A stretch of DNA of 64,000 nucleotides from Phenylobacterium haematophilum (GTDB lineage: Bacteria > Pseudomonadota > Alphaproteobacteria > Caulobacterales > Caulobacteraceae): NCBI RefSeq assembly GCF_014196295.1, contig NZ_JACIDK010000002.1:62001-126000 (forward strand), written 5' to 3'. Made by a program: the position numbers and the translations under genes. The notes beneath the pieces were generated by a model. The model did not search any database and had not been told where the DNA came from. It worked only from the letters and a program-made list of their open reading frames with translations. Positions 1 through 9,790 of this stretch are shown in pieces (the first letter of the stretch is position 1; the number at the start of each line of letters is the position of its first letter).

Positions 1-2
1 GC

Positions 3-1088
3 TCGGTGAGCAAGGGCGTGTCGGCGGCGGCTCCGGCGCTGCTGGCCGCAGCCCTGCAGCAAAGCTCGACGAGCAGCGGCGCGAGCGGCCTGCTCAGCCT
101 GATCAGCCAGGCGACCGGCGGCGGCAATCCCCTCGACCGGCTGCCGGCCCTGCTCGGCGACGGCGCCGCGCGGGCCGGACTGCTCAGCCAAGGCAAAACG
201 CTCTCCGACAGCCTTCTTGGCGGCAACGCCGGAGCGGTGACCAGCGGTCTCGCCAGCTTCGCGGGGATCAAGGGCGGGTCGGCGACGCAACTGCTGTCCC
301 TCGCCGCGCCCTTGGTGCTGGGGGCGATCGGCAAGGCGCTGGGTGGGCCGCCGACCGCCGCAGGCGTGCAAACGCTGCTGTCGGACCAGCGGGCGAGCAT
401 TCTCGGGGCGCTGCCTCCGGGGCTGGGCTCGCTGTTCGGGCTCGGCGGAGCGACGCAAGCCGCGCGTGCCGCGCCGGCCGCGGCGGGCGGCGGGTTCGGC
501 AAGATCCTGCCCTGGCTCATCGCCGCGGCGGTCGTGCTGGCGCTGATCTTCGGCCTGCGCAACTGCGGCTCCAAGCGGGTCGAAGCTCCGCCGCCGCCGG
601 TCAAGACCGAGGTGGTCCCCGCGCCGGCGCGTGTCGCGGCCGCGCCCGAGACCCTGACCCTGCCGGGCGGGGCCACCATCACCGTGTTGCCGACCTCGAT
701 CGGCTATGGCGTGACGAAGTTCCTCGAATCCAACGAGGCGGCGCCCAAGACGTTCGTGTTCGACAACCTGAACTACGACACCGCCTCGAACGCCCTGACG
801 CCGGAGAGCAGGCCGACGATCGACACCCTCGTCCTGATCCTGAAGGCGTATCCGAACGTTCGCGCGCAGGTGGTCGGCTACACCGACAACCAGGGAGATC
901 CGGCCGCCAACAAGACGCTGTCCGACGCCCGCGCCGCGACGGTGAAGAAGGAGCTGTCAGCCCAAGGCATCGCCGACGAGCGGATCGAGACGGTCGGCAG
1001 GGGCGAGGCCGACCCGATCGCCGACAACGCCACCGAAGACGGCCGCGCGAAGAACCGGCGGACGGAACTGGTCATCATCCGCAAGTGA
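3..1088 (+). CDS. DUF937 / OmpA-family envelope protein, 5' end missing
   Basis: The reading frame is open to the window edge, so the true start lies upstream. The first ~150 visible residues are Gly/Ala/Leu-rich and resemble the C-terminal part of a DUF937 (YidB-like) domain. A membrane segment follows near residues 168-185 (ILPWLIAAAVVLALIFGL), then a Pro-rich linker and a C-terminal OmpA-like peptidoglycan-binding domain of about 110 residues. That domain has the usual TDN..GD...N..LS..RA block and ends RAKNRRTELVI. The likely role is anchoring the inner membrane or envelope to peptidoglycan. Family assignment of the OmpA domain is firm; the DUF937 part is inferred from composition and layout. 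Confidence 0.8.
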   Translation, partial: SVSKGVSAAAPALLAAALQQSSTSSGASGLLSLISQATGGGNPLDRLPALLGDGAARAGLLSQGKTLSDSLLGGNAGAVTSGLASFAGIKGGSATQLLSLAAPLVLGAIGKALGGPPTAAGVQTLLSDQRASILGALPPGLGSLFGLGGATQAARAAPAAAGGGFGKILPWLIAAAVVLALIFGLRNCGSKRVEAPPPPVKTEVVPAPARVAAAPETLTLPGGATITVLPTSIGYGVTKFLESNEAAPKTFVFDNLNYDTASNALTPESRPTIDTLVLILKAYPNVRAQVVGYTDNQGDPAANKTLSDARAATVKKELSAQGIADERIETVGRGEADPIADNATEDGRAKNRRTELVIIRK

Positions 1089-1141
1089 TCAAATCTTGTA
1101 AGGCGTAGACTTTGGGGCGGTTCGCGACGGCGCGGGCCGCC

Positions 1142-1414
1142 CTATTCGTCTTCGTCGAAGCGGGCGGCGACGAGTGCGGCGAGGGCCTCGACCGCAGGCG
1201 CGGCCTCCTTGCCCTCGGCCTGGATATCGATACAGCAGCCGGGGCCGGCGGCGAGCATCATCAGGCCCATGATCGAGCGGGCGTCGACGCTGGCGCCGTC
1301 CTTGGCCACCTTGACCTCGGCGTCGAAGGTGGCGGCCAGCTTGACGAACTTGGCCGAGGCGCGCGCATGCAGGCCCCGCTTGTTGATGATTTCGACCGTC
1401 CGCGAAGTGCTCAC
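1142..1414 (-). CDS. ptsH: HPr phosphocarrier protein of the regulatory PTS
   Basis: This is a 90-residue HPr. His16 in RGLHARAS is the phospho-accepting histidine (phosphate from enzyme I, passed to EIIA). Ser47 in ARSIMGLM is the site HprK phosphorylates. A GTG start is chosen because it gives the normal HPr length and overlaps the stop of the upstream EIIA gene by four bases (GTGA), so the genes are translationally coupled. In alphaproteobacteria this HPr usually lacks sugar permease partners and acts in regulation together with HprK. The cluster order chvI-chvG-hprK-EIIA-HPr seen here is the common alphaproteobacterial one. Confidence 0.93.
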   Translation of the reverse strand: MSTSRTVEIINKRGLHARASAKFVKLAATFDAEVKVAKDGASVDARSIMGLMMLAAGPGCCIDIQAEGKEAAPAVEALAALVAARFDEDE

Positions 1415-1815
1415 TTTTCGCCGGCCAGCACGTAGGAGGCGACGGAGATGTACTTGCGGCCGGCCTCCTGGGCGCAGGCCACGCAGTCCTCGAGCGATTG
1501 ACGGGTGCGCACCGAGGCCAGCTTGATCAGCATGGGCAGGTTGAGGCCGGCGATGACCTCGGCCTTGGTCTGCTCCATGACCGAAATAGCCAGGTTCGAC
1601 GGGGTGCCACCGAACATGTCGGTCAGCAGAATGACGCCCGATCCAGACTCGACGGCTTCGCACGCCGCCAGGATGTCCTTGCGGCGCTTCTCCATATCGT
1701 CTTCCGGCCCGATGCAGATGGATGCGACCGCAGCCTGCGGTCCCACCACATGCTCCATGGCGAAGATGAACTCCTCGGCCAGCCGCCCGTGCGTGACGAT
1801 CACGAGCCCGATCAT
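1411..1815 (-). CDS. PTS EIIA component, mannose type
   Basis: The protein has 134 residues from the ATG at 1815; a GTG 27 bases upstream is also in frame but would add a non-conserved tail. It begins MIGLVIVTHG with the phosphorylatable His9, and carries the LLTDMFGGTPSNLA block typical of EIIA-Man. No EIIB, EIIC or EIID genes are nearby, so it probably ends a regulatory phosphorelay rather than importing sugar. It sits in an operon between hprK and the HPr gene and overlaps the latter by four bases. Confidence 0.9.
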   Translation of the reverse strand: MIGLVIVTHGRLAEEFIFAMEHVVGPQAAVASICIGPEDDMEKRRKDILAACEAVESGSGVILLTDMFGGTPSNLAISVMEQTKAEVIAGLNLPMLIKLASVRTRQSLEDCVACAQEAGRKYISVASYVLAGEK

Positions 1816-1825
1816 GCCAACTCTC

Positions 1826-2311
1826 TCAACGGGAATCCCCACCCGGCCGCGGCGATACGCCGGCCGCGAGGGCGTCTAGATACGCTTTATCCGCGGAAGC
1901 TCCAAGATGGTGCAGTGCGCGGCGAAGCTTTGCGGGCGCCGAAGACTCTAACGCCTGAAGTGAAAGCATCGGGATACTCAACCCGACGTAATCCTTGGAA
2001 GCCGGTTCGGGCATCCGCTCATGCTGCTCGCAGGCGACGGCTAAGGCAATGCGGCAAAAGGGAATGGCGGGCTCGGCCAGCACCCCGAGGCCGCGGACCT
2101 CGATCAGTCCGGCGAGGGTGTCGGGGGCGCGGCCATAAAGCGCGCCGTCGCAGGCCCAGAGCACGACCCGGTCGTCGGCGACCAGGCGCAGGCCATGATC
2201 GAGGGCGCGAAGCGCCAGGTCGCTCTTGCCGGCGCCGGACGGGCCCTCGATCAACGCGCCGCGCCAGGCTCCATCGACACGGGCGGCGACCAGGCCGGCA
2301 TGGACGATCAT
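1826..2311 (-). CDS. hprK: HPr kinase/phosphorylase, short alphaproteobacterial form
   Basis: This 161-residue protein corresponds to the C-terminal catalytic half of classical HprK; the N-terminal domain is absent, as is normal in alphaproteobacteria. The Walker A motif EGPSGAGKSD is at residues 22-31 and LVADDRV follows. It phosphorylates and dephosphorylates HPr on the serine seen in the neighbouring gene, reporting metabolic state. The start overlaps the chvG stop by four bases, so it is expressed in one transcript with the two-component genes, linking ChvG/ChvI to the PTS. Confidence 0.9.
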   Translation of the reverse strand: MIVHAGLVAARVDGAWRGALIEGPSGAGKSDLALRALDHGLRLVADDRVVLWACDGALYGRAPDTLAGLIEVRGLGVLAEPAIPFCRIALAVACEQHERMPEPASKDYVGLSIPMLSLQALESSAPAKLRRALHHLGASADKAYLDALAAGVSPRPGGDSR

Positions 2312-3939
2312 CGCCGCGCCTCAGGCAGGGTGACGACGAAGCGCGCCCCCTCGACCACGCCGTCGGGGCCGGTCCGGTTCTCGGCGCGGATCGAGCCGCC
2401 CTGGGCGGCGGCGATCTGACGGGCGATCGACAGGCCGAGCCCGGAGTTGCCGCCGAAGGCCGCGCCCTTGGGCCGCGAGGTGTAGAACCGCTGGAAGATG
2501 GTCTCGAGGTTGTCGGGCGGAATGCCGGGTCCGTCGTCGTCGACGGTCAGCACCGCCTGGCCGCGGCCGCGTTCCAGCCGCACCCGCACCTCGCCGCCCT
2601 TGGCGCTGAACGAGCGGGCGTTGTCGATCAGGTTGCGCAGCAGCTGGCCCAGCGGCCCTTCGCGGCCCGAGACCATGATAGGCTCCAGGGTGTCCGGCGG
2701 CGTGAAGGCGACGGCTGCGTCGCCCGGCTTTGCGGTGTCCTGATAGAGCTGGGTGACCTCGGTGATCAGCCGGCCTAGGTCGAGGGCGCGCAGGTCCTCG
2801 CGCGAGAGCTCGGCGTCGAGGCGCGAGGCGTTGGAGATGTCGGTGACCAGCCGGTCGAGGCGCTGGATGTCGTTCTTTAGGATCGCCATCAGCCGGTCGC
2901 GGGCGGCCGGATCCTTTACCAGGTCGAGGGTCTCGACCGCCGAGCGCAGCGAGGTCAGCGGGTTCTTGATCTCGTGGGCGACGTCGGCGGCGAACCGCTC
3001 GATGGCGTCCATCCGTTCGGACAGGGCGTCGGTCATGTCCTCGAGCGAGCGGGTCAGGTCGCCGAGCTCGTCGTCGCGGCGGGCCAGCTGCGGCAGCGAG
3101 ATCGACCGCGCCCGGGACAGGCGCACGCGGTCGGCCGCGCGCGAGAGCATCCGCACGGGTTGGGCGATCAGGTTGTTCAGCAGGATCGACGAGACCAGGG
3201 TCACGAAGATCGCGATGAGGATGAACGGCGCGAGGGCCTGGCGCTCAGCGCGGATGATCTCGTCGACGTCGCTGGCTTCCAGCGTCAGAACGCCGAGCAC
3301 CGCCTGGACGTGCTGGATCGGGATCGAGACCGAGACGACGCGCTCGCCGTCCTCGGCGGTGCGCATGCCGGCCCAGTGGACGCCGCGCAGGGCCTGGCCG
3401 ACCTCCATCATCAACGCGCGCTGGGCGGCGGGGGCGGGCGGCGGCGGCGGGCGGCCTATCTTCAGGTCGAGCGCCAGACCCCGCTGGTCCTCGCGCGGGC
3501 GGGCCGGGGGCAGCACCTTCCATTCGACCCGGTCGGCGACCCAGTAGCTGTCGGCGATCAGGTTGCCCTTGGCGTCGAACAGCCGCGCCCGCTGCGAGCG
3601 CGGGTTGGACAGCATCTGCAGGATCTCGCTGGCCGCCTGGGCGTCGAGCTCGGGCGTCGGCTCGCCCACCGTGGCGGCGCGGTTGATCACGTTGACGATC
3701 AGTTCGCCCTGGGTGGTCAGGCTGTCGATACGCGCCCCGACCAGACCGCGCCGCAGTTCGTTGAGCAGCAGCGAGCCGGCGATGATGATCGCCAGACCCA
3801 GGACGTTGAGCAGGATGATGAAGCGCCCCAGGCGCGAGCCTGGCAGCCAACTGAAGAACGAAGGCCCGGCGGGCGGCGGCCGCCGCGTTCGGGCCGTCGG
3901 CTTCGGGTCAGGCTTCGCGGTATCTGTATCCGACGCCAT
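2308..3939 (-). CDS. chvG: ChvG-type membrane sensor histidine kinase
   Basis: From the ATG at 3939 (which overlaps the end of chvI by 32 bases) the protein has 543 residues. Membrane segments near 40-60 and 238-258 bracket a periplasmic sensor domain containing a short poly-Pro stretch. A HAMP region and the H-box [13 protein letters not shown] follow, with the phosphorylated His at 322; the N and G boxes ([26 protein letters not shown]) are intact. ChvG with ChvI senses acid or cell-envelope stress and controls envelope and exopolysaccharide genes in related bacteria. An upstream ATG would extend it by 31 residues of Ser/Thr-rich shadow sequence, so it was not used. Confidence 0.92.
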   Translation of the reverse strand: MASDTDTAKPDPKPTARTRRPPPAGPSFFSWLPGSRLGRFIILLNVLGLAIIIAGSLLLNELRRGLVGARIDSLTTQGELIVNVINRAATVGEPTPELDAQAASEILQMLSNPRSQRARLFDAKGNLIADSYWVADRVEWKVLPPARPREDQRGLALDLKIGRPPPPPAPAAQRALMMEVGQALRGVHWAGMRTAEDGERVVSVSIPIQHVQAVLGVLTLEASDVDEIIRAERQALAPFILIAIFVTLVSSILLNNLIAQPVRMLSRAADRVRLSRARSISLPQLARRDDELGDLTRSLEDMTDALSERMDAIERFAADVAHEIKNPLTSLRSAVETLDLVKDPAARDRLMAILKNDIQRLDRLVTDISNASRLDAELSREDLRALDLGRLITEVTQLYQDTAKPGDAAVAFTPPDTLEPIMVSGREGPLGQLLRNLIDNARSFSAKGGEVRVRLERGRGQAVLTVDDDGPGIPPDNLETIFQRFYTSRPKGAAFGGNSGLGLSIARQIAAAQGGSIRAENRTGPDGVVEGARFVVTLPEARR

Positions 3940-4630
3940 AAAGGGTTTCGATCGCGTCGAACTCCGGGTCGACTTCGCGGAACTTCTTTCGCATCCGCTT
4001 GATGTGGCTGTCGATGGTTCGGTCGTCGACATAGACCTGATCGTCGTAGGCGGCGTCCATCAGGTTGTCGCGGCTCTTCACGAAGCCGGGACGCTGGGCC
4101 AGCGACTGCAGCAGCAGGAACTCGGTGACGGTGAGCTTCACCGGCTTGCCGTCCCAAAGGCAGTCGTGACGAGCCGGATCCAGGGTCAGCTTGCCGCGCT
4201 TCAGGGCGCGCGACTGCGACTCGCCGTTGGCCGCGCCGTTGGCGGCGGGGGCGGGCTCTTCGCCTTCCACGCCCGCGCGGCGCAGCACCGCCTTCACCCG
4301 TTCGATCAGCAGGCGCTGGCTGAACGGCTTGTGCATGTAGTCGTCGGCGCCGAGGTTGAAGCCGAGGATCTCGTCGATCTCCTCGTCCTTCGACGTCAGG
4401 ATGATCACCGGCAGGTCCGAGGTGCGGCGCAGCCGGCGAAGCACCTCCATGCCGTCCATGCGGGGCATCTTGACGTCTAGGATGGCCAGATCCGGGGGAT
4501 CGTTCTCCAGGGCCGCCAGTCCCGAGGCGCCGTCGAAATAGGCCTTCACCTCGTGGCCGTGGCTTTCGAGGGCGAGGCTGACCGACGTGACGATATTTTC
4601 GTCGTCGTCCACCAGGGTGATCTTGGCCAT
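3908..4630 (-). CDS. chvI: ChvI-type OmpR-family response regulator
   Basis: The 240-residue protein has an N-terminal receiver domain (acidic DDD at 8-10, phosphorylated Asp52 in [12 protein letters not shown], conserved Lys in HKPFS) joined by an Ala/Gly-rich linker to a C-terminal winged-helix DNA-binding domain ([31 protein letters not shown]). It is the partner of the downstream ChvG and the first gene of the chvI-chvG-hprK-EIIA-HPr string. The stop lies inside the start region of chvG, which supports coupled translation. Confidence 0.94.
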   Translation of the reverse strand: MAKITLVDDDENIVTSVSLALESHGHEVKAYFDGASGLAALENDPPDLAILDVKMPRMDGMEVLRRLRRTSDLPVIILTSKDEEIDEILGFNLGADDYMHKPFSQRLLIERVKAVLRRAGVEGEEPAPAANGAANGESQSRALKRGKLTLDPARHDCLWDGKPVKLTVTEFLLLQSLAQRPGFVKSRDNLMDAAYDDQVYVDDRTIDSHIKRMRKKFREVDPEFDAIETLYGVGYRYREA

Positions 4631-4847
4631 AGGTCTCGTCGTATCCTTCAGCGAAGCTTGGCAAGCTAATGGCCCGCCAGCGTGTCCTCAATGGGGCGCC
4701 GCACGCAGGGCGAGGCGCCCTCTGCGGGAAGCCGGCGGAGCGGCCGCTGGTTCCATCGTTCAACGACCGACGGTCAGACGCCCCAATCCCTTATGATAAA
4801 ACGGTATTAAGCTTGTCGGCGCATGCTGTCCGGGAAAGGGATCTCCC

Positions 4848-6569
4848 GTGACCGGCCACCAAGTCCATTACGAAGTCTTCATTCGACGCGCCCCCGGGGC
4901 GGCGTGGAAGCTCGACATGGCGACCGAGAACCGTACGGCCGCCGTCTCGGCCGCCGAGGAACTGATGGCCGAGGGGCGCGTCGCCGCCGTCCGGGTCACC
5001 AAGGAGACTCTCCATCCCGAAACCCGTGAGTTCCAGTCGATCAGCATTCTGAATCTGGGCGTCGCCGAGGCGCCGAAGAAGAAGAAGGTCGTCGAGAACC
5101 AGGATCCGCTCTGCGTGAGCCCGCAGGACCTCTACACCGCCCACGCCCGCGAGCGGATCGGCCGGCTGCTGGAAGGCTGGCTGGAGCGTAAGGGCGCGAC
5201 GCCGTTCGAGCTGCTGCACCGCCCCGATCTCGTCGAGCAGCTGGAGGCTTCCGGCACCGACCTTCAGCACGCCATCCAGAAGGTCGCGATCCCCGAGGCG
5301 CAGAACCGCGGGCTGAGCGTCCATGAACTGATCCGCACCTTCTCCAGCCTGGTCGAGCGGGCCATCGACCGGCTGCTCAAGGACAGCCGCCGCGGCGGCA
5401 TGCCCAATCTCGACAAGGAAGGCTTCGCGCGCGCCGCCGAGCGCGTCAGCCAGGATCCGGAGCGCGCCTACCTGCTGGGCGCGGGGGTCGCGGCCTCGAT
5501 CGCGCCGGCCCGCTCCTGGTCGGAGAAGGTCTCGCGCCTGCTCGACCTGGCCGACGCCGCCCCTGTGACCGGCCCGCCGCGCGGCCTGGCGCTGCAGACC
5601 GTCGAGCAGCCGCTGGCCGAAATCCTCGGCTCGAAGTCGGGCCTCGACAACATCATCGGCCTGGACCTCGACCTGGGCGGGCAGCTGGCGGCGATGACCC
5701 GGCTGGCGGCCTGTGACACGGTCGACGCCCTGATCCGCGCCGAACCGTCCGTGGCCCGGATCATGCCGCCGCTATCGGAAGCTGCGACCCGGCTTTCCAA
5801 GTGGCTGGCCGCCGAAGACTTCGCCAGCGTTCGCGTCGCCATCGCCAAGCGGGTGGTGCGCGAGCTCCACGGCCCGCGGCGGCTGCGCCCGTCGGATGCG
5901 TCCGGCGAAATCGAGGTGATGCGCGGCCTGGCCATGACCCTGACCGCTGCGGCCGCCGCCGGCGCGCTGCTCAATGTCGACGACGTGCAGGCCGCCTTCG
6001 TCCAGCGCTCGCGGATGCTGGTCACCAGCGACTTCGTCGAAGCCTATCTGGGCGGCGGCGAGCGCAGCGCCCGCGAAGAGATCGAGGCTCTGGTCTGGCT
6101 GGTCGAGAACGTCATCGGCGGCGCCAACAAGCGCCAGGCCGGGCGCTACCTGTCGGCGGGCGTCTCGGCCCTGCGCTTCGAGAAGGAGTTCCGCTACGGC
6201 CCGGACACCGCGGCGGTGAAGCTGCAGAAGCTGGCGGCGCTGCAGAGGGCCGTGGCCCGTGGCGGCCTGGCCCAGGAGGACTATGCGCCCATCCAGGCCA
6301 AGATCGGCGACGTCGGCGGCTTGGTCGAGGCCGACGCCCGGCTGATCCCGACCCTGGCCAAGACCCCGGCCTCGGCGGCGCAGAAACTGTTGCTGTTGCT
6401 CAAGCTGGCCGCCGGCGAAACCGCGCCGGCCGGACCGGCGGCCGACCGCGCCCGCCAGGAGGCGATGCGCCTGGTCCGCCAGGACGAGACGCGGGCCGAA
6501 CTGGCGGCCAACCCCGAGCGCATGGACCAGGTGCGAAGCCTGATCAGCCAGCTCGGCGTGGCCGCCTGA
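4848..6569 (+). CDS. Conserved hypothetical protein, 573 residues
   Basis: I do not recognise this protein. The GTG start is preceded by AAAGGG and gives a body with strong, even alphaproteobacterial codon use to the end. The N-terminal ~80 residues form a small alpha/beta-looking unit ending in a basic KKKK stretch; the remaining ~480 residues are predicted almost wholly helical and Ala/Leu-rich, with no signal peptide or membrane segment, so a cytoplasmic helical scaffold seems likely. It stands alone between divergent chvI and convergent asd. Confidence 0.85.
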   Translation: MTGHQVHYEVFIRRAPGAAWKLDMATENRTAAVSAAEELMAEGRVAAVRVTKETLHPETREFQSISILNLGVAEAPKKKKVVENQDPLCVSPQDLYTAHARERIGRLLEGWLERKGATPFELLHRPDLVEQLEASGTDLQHAIQKVAIPEAQNRGLSVHELIRTFSSLVERAIDRLLKDSRRGGMPNLDKEGFARAAERVSQDPERAYLLGAGVAASIAPARSWSEKVSRLLDLADAAPVTGPPRGLALQTVEQPLAEILGSKSGLDNIIGLDLDLGGQLAAMTRLAACDTVDALIRAEPSVARIMPPLSEAATRLSKWLAAEDFASVRVAIAKRVVRELHGPRRLRPSDASGEIEVMRGLAMTLTAAAAAGALLNVDDVQAAFVQRSRMLVTSDFVEAYLGGGERSAREEIEALVWLVENVIGGANKRQAGRYLSAGVSALRFEKEFRYGPDTAAVKLQKLAALQRAVARGGLAQEDYAPIQAKIGDVGGLVEADARLIPTLAKTPASAAQKLLLLLKLAAGETAPAGPAADRARQEAMRLVRQDETRAELAANPERMDQVRSLISQLGVAA

Positions 6570-6576
6570 GGTCGTT

Positions 6577-7608
6577 TTAGGCGGCGGTCTTGCTCTTCAG
6601 CAGGCCGCGCTCGTGCAGCAGCTCGGCGATCTGCACCGCGTTCAGCGCCGCGCCCTTGCGCAGGTTGTCGGCCACGACCCACAGGTTTAGGCCGTTCTCG
6701 ACCGTCGGGTCCTTGCGGATGCGGCTGACGAAGACCGGGAACTCGCCCTGGGCTTCCTTGGGCGTGATGTAGCCCTTGTCGTTGCGCTGATCGATGACGA
6801 TCAGGCCCGGGCTCTCGCGCAGCAGGTCGCGGGCCTCGTCCTCGTCGAGCGGGTCGTGGAACTCAATGTTCACGCTCTCTGAGTGGCCGACCATGACCGG
6901 GACGCGGACGCAGGTGACCGTCAGGGCGATCGACGGGTCGATCATCTTGTGGGTCTCGTTCCACATCTTGGCTTCTTCGTCGGTGTAGCCGTCGTCGCCG
7001 AAGGCGCCGATGAACGGGATGACGTTGAAGGCGATCTGCTTGGGGAACTTCTTGGGTTCGGGCGCGCCGAGCACGAAGACGCCCTTGGTCTGGTCCCAGA
7101 GCTCGTCCATGCCTTCCTTGCCGGCGCCGGAAACCGACTGGTAGGTCGAGACGACCACCCGCTTGATGCGCGCGCGGTCATGCAGCGGCTTCAGCGCCAC
7201 GACCAGTTGGGCGGTCGAGCAGTTCGGGTTGGCGATGATGTTCTTCTTGCCGGCGTAGGCGACGTCGTCCGGGTTCACTTCCGGCACGATCAGCGGCACG
7301 TCGGGGTCCATCCGCCAGGCCGAGGAGTTGTCGATGACGATCGGGCCGGCGGCGCCGATCTTCGGCGACCATTCCTTGGAGAACGAACCCGAGACGCTCA
7401 TCAGCACGACGTCGACGGTCGAGAAGTCGAACTGCTCGACGTCCTCGCACTTGAGGATCTGTTCGCCGAATGAGACCTCGACGCCGATCGACCGGCGGCT
7501 GGCGATCGCGTGAATCTTGTCCACGGGGAAGTTCACTTCCTCCAGGATGTTCAGCATCTCGCGGCCCACATTGCCCGTGGCGCCGACCACGGCCACCCGA
7601 TAGCCCAT
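6577..7608 (-). CDS. asd: Aspartate-semialdehyde dehydrogenase
   Basis: This 343-residue enzyme makes L-aspartate-4-semialdehyde from aspartyl phosphate using NADPH, the branch point to lysine/diaminopimelate, threonine and methionine. The N-terminal nucleotide-binding motif VVGATGNVGREM and the catalytic Cys130 in NPNCSTAQLVVALKPL are present, and SGAGKEGMDEL is the usual substrate-domain segment. Length is typical. It stands alone and converges on the 573-residue hypothetical gene. Confidence 0.96.
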   Translation of the reverse strand: MGYRVAVVGATGNVGREMLNILEEVNFPVDKIHAIASRRSIGVEVSFGEQILKCEDVEQFDFSTVDVVLMSVSGSFSKEWSPKIGAAGPIVIDNSSAWRMDPDVPLIVPEVNPDDVAYAGKKNIIANPNCSTAQLVVALKPLHDRARIKRVVVSTYQSVSGAGKEGMDELWDQTKGVFVLGAPEPKKFPKQIAFNVIPFIGAFGDDGYTDEEAKMWNETHKMIDPSIALTVTCVRVPVMVGHSESVNIEFHDPLDEDEARDLLRESPGLIVIDQRNDKGYITPKEAQGEFPVFVSRIRKDPTVENGLNLWVVADNLRKGAALNAVQIAELLHERGLLKSKTAA

Positions 7609-7736
7609 GGCGGTCTCCTTCAGAGGTTCAAAAGCGGAGCGTCCCCTTACGCCTTGCGGTTCCCGCGCGCAATGAACCGCGATCGCCGGGCTGGCCCGCG
7701 GCTTGCGACGCCGGACGCGTCACAGCAGGAGGCGTC

Positions 7737-8303
7737 ATGTCCATCAGCAGCATTTTCTCGGTCCCGGCCGGCGGCGCGGCCGGCTCTCGCGAGCGCCGCG
7801 GCGAGGGCAACCTTCTGTTTACAAAGCGCTTCGAGGCGGCCGTGGACCCGTTGACCGCGCTGGAGGACGAGGCCGGCCTGGCCGCGATGATGGATCTGGC
7901 CGGGATCGGCGGCGGCAACAACGACTCGGCGGCTTTTGCCGCCCGGCCGCAGGGCGCCGAGAGCGCCTTCTTCGTCGACAGCCTGCGCGAGGTGCTGGCC
8001 GAGGGCGGGCTGGCCAGCTGGCTGGTCACCGATGAGCCCGAGCCGATGAGCCGGGCCGAGCTGCGCGCCGAGGTGATGGGCGGCGAGGTGCTGCCGGCCT
8101 ACGGCCTGGAGACGCGGGCCTCGCCGCTGCCCGATCCGGCCGCGCCCGACTATCTGGACCAGGTCCGCCGCCGGCTGATCGGCATCGGCGAGGCCGGGCC
8201 CGCGCCGCCGGCGCGGGACGCCCTGGACCGGGTCCTGCGCGAGGAGCGGGCGCGGATGACCGAGCGCATGGTCGCGAAGCTGGCCAGCGCCGCGCGGGGC
8301 TGA
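7737..8303 (+). CDS. Hypothetical protein, 188 residues
   Basis: I do not recognise this protein. The ATG at 7737 is preceded by a strong AGGAGG ribosome binding site, which decides the start over longer upstream options. It is acidic in the middle, rich in Ala, Glu and Arg, has no signal peptide or membrane segment, and ends in a basic helix. It precedes the thioesterase gene by about 70 bases on the same strand and may share its transcript. Confidence 0.7.
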   Translation: MSISSIFSVPAGGAAGSRERRGEGNLLFTKRFEAAVDPLTALEDEAGLAAMMDLAGIGGGNNDSAAFAARPQGAESAFFVDSLREVLAEGGLASWLVTDEPEPMSRAELRAEVMGGEVLPAYGLETRASPLPDPAAPDYLDQVRRRLIGIGEAGPAPPARDALDRVLREERARMTERMVAKLASAARG

Positions 8304-8374
8304 CCGTTACCTGGCAGGTCATCGACCTGCCGCGGCCGGCGGGCCACAGCTCGCCGAAAAGAGGAGGACGCCCC

Positions 8375-8761
8375 ATGGCGCAGGACACCGGCATGCCCTT
8401 TTCCAACCTGATGGGGGTGGAGCTCGTCGAGCGCAGCAAGGACCGCGTGGTCGGCCGGCTGGTCGTGCGCGAGGATCTGTGCACCGCCGGCGGCATCTTG
8501 CATGGCGGGGCGTTCATGGCCTTCGCCGACGCGCTGGGGGCGATCGGCGGCTTCCTCAACCTGCCGGCCGGAGCGCGCACGACGACCCTGGAGTCGAAGA
8601 CCAACTTTCTGGGCGCGGCCAAGGTCGGGACGACCGTCACCGGCGAGGCCGTACCGCTGCACATCGGGCGGCGCTCCAGCGTCTGGCAGACCCGCATCAC
8701 CAACGCCGACGGCAAGCTGCTGGCGCTGGTGCTGCAGACCCAGATGACGGTCGAGGCCTAG
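8375..8761 (+). CDS. PaaI-type hotdog-fold thioesterase
   Basis: The 128-residue protein has the hotdog thioesterase core with the HGGAFMAFADALGAIGG helix typical of the PaaI / 4-hydroxybenzoyl-CoA thioesterase group, and TTTLESKTNFLGAAKVG as the following strand pair. It should hydrolyse an acyl- or aryl-CoA; the substrate cannot be read from the sequence. GAGGAGG precedes the start. Its 3' end overlaps the convergent dehydrogenase gene by four bases. Confidence 0.85.
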   Translation: MAQDTGMPFSNLMGVELVERSKDRVVGRLVVREDLCTAGGILHGGAFMAFADALGAIGGFLNLPAGARTTTLESKTNFLGAAKVGTTVTGEAVPLHIGRRSSVWQTRITNADGKLLALVLQTQMTVEA

Positions 8762-9744
8762 CCCGCCGCGATGTCCTGGGCGCGGGTGACGTTGAGCATC
8801 GGCTCGCCGCGCAGGTAGCGGCGCAGGTTCTCGAGGAACAGGGCGTCGCCGCGCGCGCCGGTCAGCTCGCCGCGGTTCGACGCGTGCGGCGTGACCCGCA
8901 CCTTCGGATGGTCCCAGAACCAGGCGTCGACCGGTAGAGGCTCAGTCTTGAAGACGTCGAGCACCGCATGGGCCGGCTGGTCGCGGTCGAGTCCGGCGCG
9001 CAGGGCGTCCTCGTCGACCAGCCCGCCGCGGCCTATGTTGATCAGGATCGCGCCGGGCTTCATCGCCGCGAAGAACGCGGCGTCGGCGAGGTCGCGGGTC
9101 TCCTCGTTCAGGGCGCAGGCCAGCACCACGACGTCGGCCTGCGGCAGGATGCGCGGCAGGTCGGCGAGCGTGCTGACCGCGTCTGCCAGGCCCTCCGGAT
9201 CGGGCGAGCGGCGCACCGCCTCGACCTGGGCCCCGAACGCCTTGGCGCGCTGAGCGATCTCGCGGCCGATATTGCCGAAGCCGACGATCAGCCAGCGGGT
9301 CTGGCCGACCTCGCGGAAGTTGACCGGCGTCCATTCGCGCGCCGCCTGGTGGGCCGCCTGCTGGGCGATGGGGTGCAGCAGGCTGAGCGCGTGGATGGTC
9401 ACGTACTCGGCGATGGCCGGGGCCTGGGCGCTGGAGTTGGTGACGGTCAGCCCTTCGCGGGCCAGCGGCTTGAACATCGGGTTGTCGAGGCCGGCGAAGG
9501 CGGTCTGCACCCATCGCGCGTCCGGCGAGGCGGCCAGCCGCGGAAAGTAGTCGCCGCCGCGCTTGCCGAACGCGTCGAGACTGAGCCACCAGATGTCCGG
9601 CTTCAGGCCGCTGGGGTCAAATGGCGCGCCGCGGAGGGTCAGCCCGCCGTCCGGCTCCAGCACCACGACGTCGAGATCAGGGGCCAGGGCGGCCAGGCGG
9701 TCGGCGATGCGCTCGTAGGGCGCGCGAAGGAGCAGGGCTTGCAT
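8758..9744 (-). CDS. D-2-hydroxyacid dehydrogenase family protein
   Basis: The protein has 328 residues. The NAD(P)-binding glycine motif VGFGNIGREIAQRAKAFG is central, followed by the catalytic-domain signatures ALNEETRDLADAAFFA, INIGRGGLVDEDAL and HPKVRVTPHAS, which supply the conserved Arg/Glu/His set of the family. It probably reduces a 2-keto acid to the D-hydroxy acid; the exact substrate is unknown. It is a single gene, divergent from the MarR gene across a short region that contains a palindrome. Confidence 0.88.
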   Translation of the reverse strand: MQALLLRAPYERIADRLAALAPDLDVVVLEPDGGLTLRGAPFDPSGLKPDIWWLSLDAFGKRGGDYFPRLAASPDARWVQTAFAGLDNPMFKPLAREGLTVTNSSAQAPAIAEYVTIHALSLLHPIAQQAAHQAAREWTPVNFREVGQTRWLIVGFGNIGREIAQRAKAFGAQVEAVRRSPDPEGLADAVSTLADLPRILPQADVVVLACALNEETRDLADAAFFAAMKPGAILINIGRGGLVDEDALRAGLDRDQPAHAVLDVFKTEPLPVDAWFWDHPKVRVTPHASNRGELTGARGDALFLENLRRYLRGEPMLNVTRAQDIAAG

Positions 9745-9790
9745 GCCCGAACTCTAGCTGGGCCTCCGGATCCGGCAATCCTCCGCATTT

